Below, in pieces: positions 1 through 5,479 of a stretch of 7,165 nucleotides of DNA. The translations under genes were made by a program, and so were the position numbers. Position 1 is the stretch's first letter; each line of letters starts with the position of its first letter. The notes under the pieces are model-generated. The model was not told the origin of the DNA and ran no database searches. It saw only the letters and a program-made list of their open reading frames with translations. Origin of the DNA: Candidatus Omnitrophota bacterium (lineage in GTDB: Bacteria > Ratteibacteria > UBA8468 > MWAK01); NCBI GenBank assembly GCA_018829455.1, contig JAHJUB010000139.1:1-7165 (forward strand). The letters run 5' to 3'.

Positions 1-367
1 CGGTTGAAGTGACAGATCTTTCCCGGGGCTTTTCCGGCCGGGTTACTGTCTTGGGGTTCCAAACTTCGGGTGCCGCGCTGCCCAATCTACTCGCCAGTTT
101 TTCAGCCAGACTTACTTCCGGCTTTATTGGCGCTGGCTCAATCGTCTTCTCAGGCTTAATTGTAGGGGCTCGATTCATCGAGCCCGCGGGCGCCATGAAT
201 GGCGCCCCTACTGACACGGGAGATACCGGAGCCGGCGGCGCTTCGGCTACCAGAAAAACCTGGTCAATCCTTCCCGGAGGCAGGGTCTTCCCGGGTGAAA
301 CCGCCAGAAAAAAGATACAGGCGCCGAAAAGCAGGTGGAAAGATACGGAAAGAAGATAGGCCTTCAT
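1..367 (-). CDS. tonB: TonB-like energy transducer, N-terminal part (runs off window edge)
   Basis: Read on the minus strand, an ATG at 367-365 opens a frame with no stop down to base 1, giving 122 residues of an incomplete protein. Residues 4-23 form one hydrophobic helix containing LLSVSFH. Its Ser7-x3-His11 matches the Ser16/His20 pair of the E. coli TonB membrane anchor (known for the family). After it comes a Pro/Ala/Lys/Glu-rich stretch (APPAPVSPV, RPEKPRE) typical of the periplasm-spanning TonB linker. The C-terminal domain that touches outer-membrane receptors would lie outside the window. The gene is third in an exbB-exbD-tonB cluster, 43 nt after exbD. No clear Shine-Dalgarno precedes the start; the ATG was chosen because the anchor follows at once. 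Residues 53-69 are encoded by a 50-bp palindromic repeat. TolA is the alternative, but the Ser-x3-His anchor favours TonB. Confidence 0.8.
   Translation of the reverse strand, partial: MKAYLLSVSFHLLFGACIFFLAVSPGKTLPPGRIDQVFLVAEAPPAPVSPVSVGAPFMAPAGSMNRAPTIKPEKTIEPAPIKPEVSLAEKLASRLGSAAPEVWNPKTVTRPEKPRERSVTST
162..211. repeat. Composite palindromic repeat inside tonB
   Basis: Two perfect hairpins stand side by side: 166-173 (GGGCTCGA) with 178-185, loop TTCA, and 188-195 (GGGCGCCA) with 200-207, loop TGAA. An outer inverted repeat, GTAGGGGC (162-169) and GCCCCTAC (204-211), encloses both. This nested design looks like an interspersed palindromic element, not coding sequence that is palindromic by chance. 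On the minus strand it stays open and encodes tonB residues 53-69 (VGAPFMAPAGSMNRAPT) within the flexible linker, where an insertion should be tolerated. Only one copy lies in this window, so its status as a dispersed repeat is inferred from its structure. Confidence 0.75.
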
Positions 368-391
368 TTCTAACAGATTTATTCTGTTTTT

Positions 392-410
392 GACAGGCGA
401 GACGCCTGTC
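392..410. repeat. Short hairpin repeat, copy 1 (exbD-tonB gap)
   Basis: The sequence GACAGGCG-AGA-CGCCTGTC is a perfect 8-bp stem with a 3-nt loop. It begins immediately after the exbD stop codon (411-413) and ends 24 nt before the tonB start. A second copy with identical stems, loop GGA, lies at 5047-5065. The flanks are also shared (TGTTTT before, C/ATAC after), so the two are copies of one repeat. On the transcribed strand it is followed by A residues, not a U-run, so it is not a classical terminator. It could affect mRNA stability or exbD-tonB coupling. Confidence 0.7.
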
Positions 411-827
411 CTACTGTTTATCCGGACTAGCTGGAGTGGTAGCCAGGCCCACCGCGGAAATTCCGGCCTGACGCACAATATCCAACAGGGAAACCACGGC
501 TTCGTAGGACACTTCCTTATCCGCCTGGATGATAACCTTTAAATCCGGACTTGCCTTTTTCAGGTTCTGGAGGTCAACTAAAAGAAAGATTGGATTTGCC
601 TGCCGGCCGCTCAAAAATACCTCGCCCTGCTTGTTTAACGTCAAGAGAATGGTTGCGGTAACCGAAAGTTTTTCCCCGGCCGCAGTCGGAAGCCTAACCG
701 GAATACCGGGTCCGATTAACGGAGAAATGATGACAAAAACAACCAGAAGAACCAGAGCGACATCCATCATCGGGGTGATGTTAATCTGGTCCAGCAGGGG
801 CGGCGTGAACTTTATCCTTTTCTTCAT
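411..827 (-). CDS. exbD: ExbD/TolR-family biopolymer transport protein
   Basis: The product has 138 residues, the usual length for ExbD. The N-terminus carries INITPMMDVALVLLVVFVII: a short cytoplasmic segment, then one membrane helix (about 22-41) starting with Asp22, the counterpart of the proton-carrying Asp25 of E. coli ExbD. The rest is the small periplasmic domain, ending in the family-typical region ADKEVSYEAVVSLLDIVRQA (103-122). With ExbB it forms the inner-membrane proton channel that powers TonB. The frame is open upstream to an ATG at 959, but the extra 44 residues are encoded by the inverted-repeat element and resemble nothing in the family, so the ATG at 827 (MKKRIKF) is preferred. 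No good Shine-Dalgarno is visible. TolR is the alternative; the TonB-like neighbour favours ExbD. Confidence 0.88.
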   Translation of the reverse strand: MKKRIKFTPPLLDQINITPMMDVALVLLVVFVIISPLIGPGIPVRLPTAAGEKLSVTATILLTLNKQGEVFLSGRQANPIFLLVDLQNLKKASPDLKVIIQADKEVSYEAVVSLLDIVRQAGISAVGLATTPASPDKQ

Positions 828-838
828 TTCAGTTTGGT

Positions 839-1111
839 GGGGCTGTGAAAGAATAAAATTGACTATTTGGAGTTCCGGATTTGAGGTCAGTGCCAGGCGC
901 GACGAAGTCGGTGTGCCCTCTGCGGCACAGAGACGAGGAGCAACGCCGCAATGACCCAAAGACGGGACTCCCCTAAAGGGCCAGGTGCTTTTGGGCTGCG
1001 ACTGCGTCGCTCATCGATTGAGTAGTGCAGTGACTACTCAAACTTCTTCGCTCCTTGTCTCGCTCCAAAATCATCTCTGGCAAATAGGCAATTTTATTCT
1101 TTCACAGCCCC
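839..1111. mobile_element. MITE-like element with 31-bp terminal inverted repeats
   Basis: Bases 839-869 and the reverse complement of 1081-1111 match at 30 of 31 positions (mismatch at 862). Each arm begins GGGGCTGTGAAAGAATAAAA. The ~210 bp between contain several small perfect hairpins: 1018-1026 with 1033-1041 (TTGAGTAGT stem, 6-nt loop), GCGAC/GTCGC at 998-1010, and a TGTGCC/GGCACA stem near 910-928. No convincing protein is encoded; it fills the exbB-exbD gap. The right arm covers the last three residues and the stop of exbB, so the element supplies or overlaps that gene's end. No target-site duplication is obvious. It could be a non-autonomous transposable element or a structured RNA within the exbB-exbD message; the sequence cannot decide. 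Confidence 0.7.
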
Positions 1112-1710
1112 TGAATAATCCGGCTTGCGTAATTTTCCGCTTCGTTGGAAAGACTTCGTAAAATCATCGTAAAGTAGTTATAGAAAAAAAGCGCGGGAAT
1201 GGCCACAATCAGGCCGGCGATGGTGGTTATCAGCGCCTGCGCCACACCCGGCGCCACCATCTCCGAAACGCCGGCCACTTGTGCATGCATCCGGGAGAAG
1301 ATAACCATAATACCCCAGACCGTGCCTAACAGACCAACAAAAGGCGCCACGCTGGTAATACTGCCGAGGATGGGCAGACCGCGGTTCAGGTTTTCAAAAT
1401 ATTCGTTCAGTTCAACCTTAATCTCCTCCTCCAGTTTCTCCAGGTCCCTCTCGTTCCCTGCCGAAAATTGATTTACCTTACGAAAAATCAGCTCAAGACT
1501 GGAAAAAGTAAAAAGGCCGGCACGCTTCCCCGGTATTTCCGTTTCCGGTAACGAACGAAAACGGGCGTTGGCGCGGCGCGCCCGGCGGAAAGCAGTCATT
1601 TTCTGAAAAATAAGCGACCAGGAAATGATGGAAAGAATGGCCAGAGCAATGAGGAGGCCGCCGCAAAACCAACCGGTCATCTTGAATGATAGGAGCCACC
1701 TGATGTCCAT
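1102..1710 (-). CDS. exbB: ExbB/TolQ-family proton channel subunit
   Basis: The product has 202 residues from the ATG at 1710. That start has a GGGAG Shine-Dalgarno 10 nt upstream; a TTG at 1758 would only add a basic 16-residue leader with no support. Three membrane helices are predicted at about 16-35, 114-138 and 159-180, with a long charged cytoplasmic region between the first two, as in the MotA/TolQ/ExbB family. The signature APFVGLLGTVWGIMVIF (helix 2) and GVAQALITTIAGLIVAIPAL (helix 3) are clear. Thr129 and Thr163 match E. coli ExbB Thr148 and Thr181. The counterpart of Glu176 is Gln158. The gene is first of exbB-exbD-tonB, behind its own strong promoter. Its last three residues and stop codon lie inside the arm of the 839-1111 element. 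Confidence 0.9.
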   Translation of the reverse strand: MDIRWLLSFKMTGWFCGGLLIALAILSIISWSLIFQKMTAFRRARRANARFRSLPETEIPGKRAGLFTFSSLELIFRKVNQFSAGNERDLEKLEEEIKVELNEYFENLNRGLPILGSITSVAPFVGLLGTVWGIMVIFSRMHAQVAGVSEMVAPGVAQALITTIAGLIVAIPALFFYNYFTMILRSLSNEAENYASRIIQGL

Positions 1711-1720
1711 TTGTTTATTT

Positions 1721-1725
1721 CTCCC
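1721..1725 (-). promoter_or_regulatory. Ribosome binding site of exbB
   Basis: GGGAG on the minus strand lies 10 nt before the ATG at 1710. It selects this start over the in-frame TTG at 1758, which lies upstream of the site. Confidence 0.65.
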
Positions 1726-1777
1726 GATTTTATGTTTGTGAAAAAACCGCTTTCGCAAAATCGCTATTTTATTAAAA

Positions 1778-1807
1778 ATTATATAACAAATAAAGGGTTT
1801 AAGTCAA
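1778..1807 (-). promoter_or_regulatory. Sigma70-type promoter for exbB-exbD-tonB
   Basis: On the minus strand TTGACT (1807-1802) and TATAAT (1783-1778) are separated by 18 nt. The -10 box is a perfect consensus match and the -35 box matches 5 of 6. The start of transcription should fall near 1771, leaving a ~60-nt leader before exbB. The stretch upstream of -35 is not a run of A/T, so no UP element is evident, which fits an alpha subunit lacking its C-terminal domain. It lies in the 114-bp gap after the pyrophosphorylase stop, so the TonB cluster probably has its own transcription unit. Confidence 0.75.
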
Positions 1808-1824
1808 AACGACACAAGAGCTGC

Positions 1825-3207
1825 TTATTCCAGGTAAGTATCTTCTTTGATTACCAGGGTCTTTCCTTTCAATTTTTCGGCGAGTTCTGCCGGGTCCAGG
1901 GCATAACGAGGGCTTATCTCAACCGGCACGCCCGGCGCCACCACCGCGCTTCCGGCTTCAACTAACCACCGTCGGAAACGGTCGGAAATCGCTTTTCTGG
2001 CAGTGTCGGCGGAATCTTCCCCCTGCCGGTTCTTGACCGGAGCGAACTCTTCCTCCCGAAACGTTTCCACGCAGCAGGTCCTGGCGGCCAACGGTAAACC
2101 GTCAAATACGAACGTTTCAAACTTCCAGACCGTTGCCTTTTCCGCCTTTCCGTCCTGACCCGGCGCTTCCACAACCTTGACGGCCCGATGGTAGGGCAGG
2201 CTGAATCCCTGACAGTTCAGGCGCTCCACGAAGGATAGGGAAAGAATATGAATGGCTATGCTCCCGGCCCAAAAACGCATATCCTCCCCCCCGGATAGGC
2301 AATCACTCCCCGGCGCCAGGTCGCTGTATTCAATTACGCCTGGTTTTCCGTCCAGAAGCGCGTAGACGCCGATCTTTTCCGCCGCGTTCCTACGACGCAA
2401 AACCTTGAGGGAGAATTCGGATTCCGCCATCCGGTGGTATCCCAGAAAAACCGGGTCGGCTATCTTCACCAGCGGATTATCAACCTGGCCGTAAAAAAGG
2501 TCGGAAAAACCTTTTTGAACCAACTCGGAAAGAAGTCCGGATTTGTGCAGCGCTTTGAGGGAGCCGCCGTGGCCATCAGGATTGGCAAATAGATGCGTCT
2601 CGTCCTTCAAAATCAAATTGCCGTCCGCAGTTATGGTAGGCAGCATCTCCTGCGTAAAAAAGAAGACCGCGCCGGAATCCAGTCCGAAAAAATGATTCGC
2701 CCGAAAAAAATCTTTGACCGTCCCGTCATTCTCCCGGCTGGTCATAATCAACAGGGGAATGGCCGCCCGGTAGCGGCAGTTTAGAGCCGAAACCGTTTCG
2801 GAAAATAATTGGAACAGAGATTTCTTTTTGACCGGAGAAACAGGAAAAATGCCCTTGGGGCCTTCAAAACCGAACCGGGAACCCTGGCCGCCGGCTACAA
2901 CGAGGACAGCAACCCTGTTTTCCCGAAGGAGCGCCTCCCCTTCAACGCAAGCTTTTTCCTGAAAGACCAACTCGGAGGGTGTTTTAGGTACGGTAATAAT
3001 TGGGGCCGGTTGAATATCTACGGGAACAAGGGCAGCGGTATTTTTCCCGGAAAATTCCTGGTGAAGTTTAAAAATTAGCGGCAGGTCCAGCCCCTCCAGG
3101 TTTCTCCGGAAAAGGTTCTGTTTGTCCGGACTGAGACGCTGGTAATGTTGAATAATGCGGCGCTGATTGTGTTCGCTCAGGAAATCAATGGTTTCTGCTC
3201 GCTTCAT
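1825..3207 (-). CDS. UDP-N-acetylhexosamine pyrophosphorylase-like (UAP1/UDPGP family)
   Basis: The product has 460 residues and closely follows eukaryotic UAP1 landmarks: nucleotide-binding AGGQGSR (105-111) and GPKG (116-119), MTSREND (155-161), NPDGHGG (209-215), QVDNPLVKIADPVFLGY (241-257), EYSDL (293-297), FWAGSIAIH (312-320), KFETFVFD (362-369) and REEEFAPVKN (384-393). The family joins UTP and GlcNAc-1-phosphate (or a related sugar phosphate) to UDP-GlcNAc and pyrophosphate in the cytoplasm. AGGQGSR...PKG favours the UAP type over the UDP-glucose type (GGLGTxMG), but the exact sugar is uncertain. Most bacteria use the unrelated GlmU for this step. It starts 36 nt after rplQ with no intervening terminator, so co-transcription is likely. 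No strong Shine-Dalgarno precedes the ATG. Confidence 0.85.
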   Translation of the reverse strand: MKRAETIDFLSEHNQRRIIQHYQRLSPDKQNLFRRNLEGLDLPLIFKLHQEFSGKNTAALVPVDIQPAPIITVPKTPSELVFQEKACVEGEALLRENRVAVLVVAGGQGSRFGFEGPKGIFPVSPVKKKSLFQLFSETVSALNCRYRAAIPLLIMTSRENDGTVKDFFRANHFFGLDSGAVFFFTQEMLPTITADGNLILKDETHLFANPDGHGGSLKALHKSGLLSELVQKGFSDLFYGQVDNPLVKIADPVFLGYHRMAESEFSLKVLRRRNAAEKIGVYALLDGKPGVIEYSDLAPGSDCLSGGEDMRFWAGSIAIHILSLSFVERLNCQGFSLPYHRAVKVVEAPGQDGKAEKATVWKFETFVFDGLPLAARTCCVETFREEEFAPVKNRQGEDSADTARKAISDRFRRWLVEAGSAVVAPGVPVEISPRYALDPAELAEKLKGKTLVIKEDTYLE

Positions 3208-3243
3208 ACTTATACTTAGGGGCCTTTGCTACAGAAGAATTAA

Positions 3244-3594
3244 TTAAGGCAGGAAGGTTAGCTGGGAAAGTTCACATCCGTCGCCCTGGCGGGGACCAAG
3301 TTTAAAAAGCTGGGTATAGCCGCCATTGCGGCTCTGATAGCGCGGGGCGATTTCAGACATCAACTTCTTCACCATGGTTTCATCCTGCAGGTAGGCAAAG
3401 ATCCGGCGCCGGCTGGCCAACGAATCTTCCTTAGCCATGGTAATTATCTTTTCCGCCAAAACCTGTATCTGTTTGACCCGGGCCGTAGAAGCCTTAATCT
3501 TTCCGTGAATAATCAACCCCTTAAGTAAAGAGTTAAAGACTCCGGCCCGGCGGCCGCGGTTTAAGTTAACCCTTTTTCTTCGTTGGTGTCGCAT
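3244..3594 (-). CDS. rplQ: 50S ribosomal protein L17
   Basis: The product has 116 residues. It begins with the conserved MRH and carries the L17 hallmarks LAEKIITMAK (46-55), SRRRIFAYL and the C-terminal block EIAPRYQSRNGGYTQLFKLG (81-100) followed by PRQGD. L17 is a structural protein of the large subunit near the exit tunnel. The start is set by MRH and by GAGGA (3602-3598) just upstream. It lies 29 nt inside rpoA in another frame, so the first nine codons share DNA with the lysine-rich tail of RpoA, and rplQ translation is likely coupled to that of rpoA. It follows rpoA as in most bacterial alpha operons. Confidence 0.96.
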   Translation of the reverse strand: MRHQRRKRVNLNRGRRAGVFNSLLKGLIIHGKIKASTARVKQIQVLAEKIITMAKEDSLASRRRIFAYLQDETMVKKLMSEIAPRYQSRNGGYTQLFKLGPRQGDGCELSQLTFLP

Positions 3595-4393
3595 TTGTCC
3601 TCGGTTTTTTCTTTGTTTTCTTGGGAAGAATCTTCTTGACTGAAGTTTTTTCCGGAAGACTGGCCTTCACCGGAGATTCTTCCGGCTTCCTTGCTTCGGC
3701 AACCTCTTCGCCGGCAATCAGGTTAAAGTGCTTGTTCAGAATCTCGGTAGCGTGTTTTACCGCATCCTTCGGTGTAATGGCGCCGGTTGTCCAAATTTCC
3801 AACAACAGTCTTTCGTAGTCAACCCGTTGTCCTACCCGCGTATTCTCGATACGGTAGGAAACCCGGGTAATCGGGCTGAACGAAGCCGCCAGAGGAATAG
3901 TAGTGATGGGTGCCCCTTCCTCAACTATCCGTCCGACCGGCACGTAACCGAACCCCTGGCTGACCGTCAACTCCAACTTCAACGCAGCGCCTTCGGAAAG
4001 GGTGGCAATGTGTAGTTTTGGATTCTCAACGCTGATTTCCGCATCGGAAAACAGATCACCGGCCAAAAGTTCTGTCTTTTTTTCGATCATCACCGAGAAT
4101 TTTTTAGGAAGGTCGGTGATGTTGGCTTTAAGGTTTACCTGTTTCAGATTCAAAACAACATCAGTAACATCCTCTTTTACACCGGGAATTGCCGAAAATT
4201 CATGAGCGATACCGTCAATCTTAACGCTGGTAATCGCTACGCCAGGAATTGCCGAAAGCAGAACGCGGCGAAGGCAATTTCCAACCGTAATGGCAAAACC
4301 ACGTTCCAATGGTTCTACGACGGCCTTGCCGTAAGTTTCTCGGTATGTATCCTTCTCCCAGTCTATCTTCGTCGGATATTTAAATTGCTCCAT
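3566..4393 (-). CDS. rpoA: RNA polymerase alpha subunit lacking the C-terminal domain
   Basis: The product has 275 residues against a usual ~310-350. Residues 1-226 are a full N-terminal domain: TYGKAVVEPLERGFAITVGN (20-39), CLRRVLLSAIPG (40-51), IDGIAHEFSAIPGVKEDV (59-76), then the second subdomain with YVPVGR (150-155) and VDYERLLLEIWT (191-202), ending in the helix HATEILNKHFNLI. This part dimerises and recruits beta and beta-prime. After it, the helix-hairpin-helix C-terminal domain that binds UP elements and activators is missing. A short acidic linker (229-240) and a lysine-rich tail (KKILPKKTKKKP, 253-264, ending KKKG) take its place. The reading frame is clean and rplQ begins inside the tail, so this is not a frameshift artefact. 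An AGAAGG ribosome binding site lies 7 nt before the ATG. Confidence 0.96.
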   Translation of the reverse strand: MEQFKYPTKIDWEKDTYRETYGKAVVEPLERGFAITVGNCLRRVLLSAIPGVAITSVKIDGIAHEFSAIPGVKEDVTDVVLNLKQVNLKANITDLPKKFSVMIEKKTELLAGDLFSDAEISVENPKLHIATLSEGAALKLELTVSQGFGYVPVGRIVEEGAPITTIPLAASFSPITRVSYRIENTRVGQRVDYERLLLEIWTTGAITPKDAVKHATEILNKHFNLIAGEEVAEARKPEESPVKASLPEKTSVKKILPKKTKKKPRTNATPTKKKG

Positions 4394-4400
4394 AATTTTT

Positions 4401-4406
4401 CCTTCT
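4401..4406 (-). promoter_or_regulatory. Ribosome binding site of rpoA
   Basis: AGAAGG on the minus strand lies 7 nt before the rpoA ATG, in the 18-nt gap after the rpsD stop. It is among the best-matched sites in the operon and supports the start at 4393. Confidence 0.6.
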
Positions 4407-4411
4407 GTAAA

Positions 4412-5038
4412 TTACCGTGAATAAAGGTTAACGATGTGACCCTCCTCCACCAGGACGGAAACTTCACTCCGGGAGGGTTCCCTCAGAACTTTGATTTTGA
4501 CCGCTTCCTTATCCAGATTCAACCAGGCCGGGCACTGTTTTACCACACCGCCGGCCAGGATCATTTCCTTCAGTTTCGGTAAAACACGGGAAGCGGACCG
4601 GAAATCCACTTCATCACCGTTATCAACCAGATAAGACGGTATGCTCATGCGGCGGCCGTTTACCCTGATATGGCCGCTGCTAATCAACTGACGGGCAGAA
4701 CGTCTGGAAGGCAACAGACCGGCAACAACCAACGTGTTATCCAGCCGCCGTTCCAGAAAAATAAGCAGTTTTTCACCGGGAGCCTGACCGCTTTTCTGGG
4801 CCATGGCAAAATAACGTCGGAATTGTCTTTCCAAAACGCCATAAAAAGAACGGGTTTTTTCCTTTTCCCGCAACTGGAGACGATAGGTGGAATTCGGACT
4901 GGAATACCGGCTATTTCCGGAGGGCGCCGGTCGTCCTTTATCGATCGCGCATTTCGCCGTTACGCACCGCTGCCCTTTCAGAAATAATTTTGTGTCTTCG
5001 CGACGACAAATTTTACAAACTGGCGCTCTTGTTTTCAT
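4412..5038 (-). CDS. rpsD: 30S ribosomal protein S4
   Basis: The product has 208 residues, normal for S4. The N-terminus has four cysteines, C8-x2-C11 and C25-x4-C30, in KICRRE...RCVTAKCAI, the zinc-binding (C+) form of S4. The globular region includes QLREKEKTRSFYGVLERQFRRYF (55-77). The S4 RNA-binding domain follows (about 97-160, RRLDNTLVVAGLLPSRRSAR and GHIRVNGRR). S4 binds 16S rRNA early in 30S assembly and in many bacteria also represses its own operon. It lies between rpsK and rpoA as in other alpha operons. A perfect hairpin repeat ends 8 nt before the ATG, where a Shine-Dalgarno would be expected, and no such site is seen. Confidence 0.97.
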   Translation of the reverse strand: MKTRAPVCKICRREDTKLFLKGQRCVTAKCAIDKGRPAPSGNSRYSSPNSTYRLQLREKEKTRSFYGVLERQFRRYFAMAQKSGQAPGEKLLIFLERRLDNTLVVAGLLPSRRSARQLISSGHIRVNGRRMSIPSYLVDNGDEVDFRSASRVLPKLKEMILAGGVVKQCPAWLNLDKEAVKIKVLREPSRSEVSVLVEEGHIVNLYSR

Positions 5039-5046
5039 AGTGTTTT

Positions 5047-5065
5047 GACAGGCGGGACGCCTGTC
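5047..5065. repeat. Short hairpin repeat, copy 2 (rpsK-rpsD gap)
   Basis: GACAGGCG-GGA-CGCCTGTC is a perfect 8-bp stem with a 3-nt loop, the same as the copy at 392-410 except for one loop base. It occupies the middle of the 39-bp gap between rpsK and rpsD, 8 nt upstream of the rpsD ATG. If folded in the mRNA it would sit in the ribosome-loading region of rpsD. There is no following U-run on the transcribed strand, so a terminator is unlikely. Confidence 0.7.
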
Positions 5066-5077
5066 ATACAGTTGTTT

Positions 5078-5464
5078 TTAGACCCGGCGCTCCTTGGGCG
5101 GCCGACAGCCGTTATGAGGAATCGGAGACATATCGTGAATCTGGGTTACCATCAGCCCGGCTGATTGAAGAGAACGGATAGCCGTCTCCCGGCCCGGGCC
5201 CGGTCCTTTTACCCGCACCTCCACTTCCCTGACCCCGAGGTCCTGGGCGCGGCGCGCCACTTCCCGGGCAACCAGACCGGCGGCATACGGCGTCCCCTTG
5301 CGGGTCCCCTTAAAACCGACCTGGCCGCTACTTGATTGAACCAGAACATTACCTTTGTCGTCGGTTATCGTGACAAAAGTATTGTTAAACGTCGCCTTTA
5401 CGTGGGCAATGCCTCCGGAAGGAGCGGCGCTCTTTTTCTTCTTCTTTTCGTACTTTTTCCCCAT
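5078..5464 (-). CDS. rpsK: 30S ribosomal protein S11
   Basis: The product has 128 residues. Family blocks are clear: GGIAHVKATFNNTFVTITD (17-35), SSSGQVGFKGTRKGTPYAAG, VKGPGPGRETAIRSLQSAGL and the end DMSPIPHNGCRPPKERRV. S11 forms part of the 30S platform near the mRNA exit. The N-terminal tip is a run of lysines (KKYEKKKKKS), common for S11. An AAAGGG ribosome binding site sits 9 nt before the ATG, directly next to the rpsM stop. The gene is 15 nt after rpsM and is followed by the 39-bp gap with the hairpin repeat. Confidence 0.97.
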   Translation of the reverse strand: MGKKYEKKKKKSAAPSGGIAHVKATFNNTFVTITDDKGNVLVQSSSGQVGFKGTRKGTPYAAGLVAREVARRAQDLGVREVEVRVKGPGPGRETAIRSLQSAGLMVTQIHDMSPIPHNGCRPPKERRV

Positions 5465-5479
5465 TCTAATTTGCCCTTT

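Noticed and set aside
9..359. A plus-strand open frame at the left edge.
   Set aside because: It is the complement of the TonB-like gene, which has a membrane anchor with the Ser-x3-His motif and the correct operon position.
392..410. Hairpins at 392-410 and 5047-5065 as intrinsic terminators.
   Set aside because: On the transcribed strand neither is followed by a U-run, and one lies inside the ribosomal operon between co-transcribed genes.
529..954. A long open frame on the plus strand opposite exbD and the element.
   Set aside because: It lies antisense to a clear exbD and has no recognisable domain, so it is a shadow frame.
828..959. An N-terminally extended ExbD starting at 959.
   Set aside because: The added 44 residues come from the inverted-repeat element and have no family similarity; ExbD proteins start close to the position of the ATG at 827.
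839..1165. A retron-type RNA or another reverse-transcriptase system for the structured inverted-repeat elements.
   Set aside because: Terminal inverted repeats with internal hairpins recall such RNAs, but no reverse transcriptase or accessory gene is in the window.
1741..1765. A GCGAAAGC mini-hairpin followed by T residues in the exbB leader as an attenuator.
   Set aside because: The stem has only two firm base pairs, too weak to propose as a terminator.
3566..3800. The possibility that the alpha C-terminal domain is present but shifted out of frame.
   Set aside because: Downstream DNA is fully used by rplQ, which starts inside the rpoA tail, and the tail is low-complexity Lys/Pro/Thr, unlike any part of the C-terminal domain.
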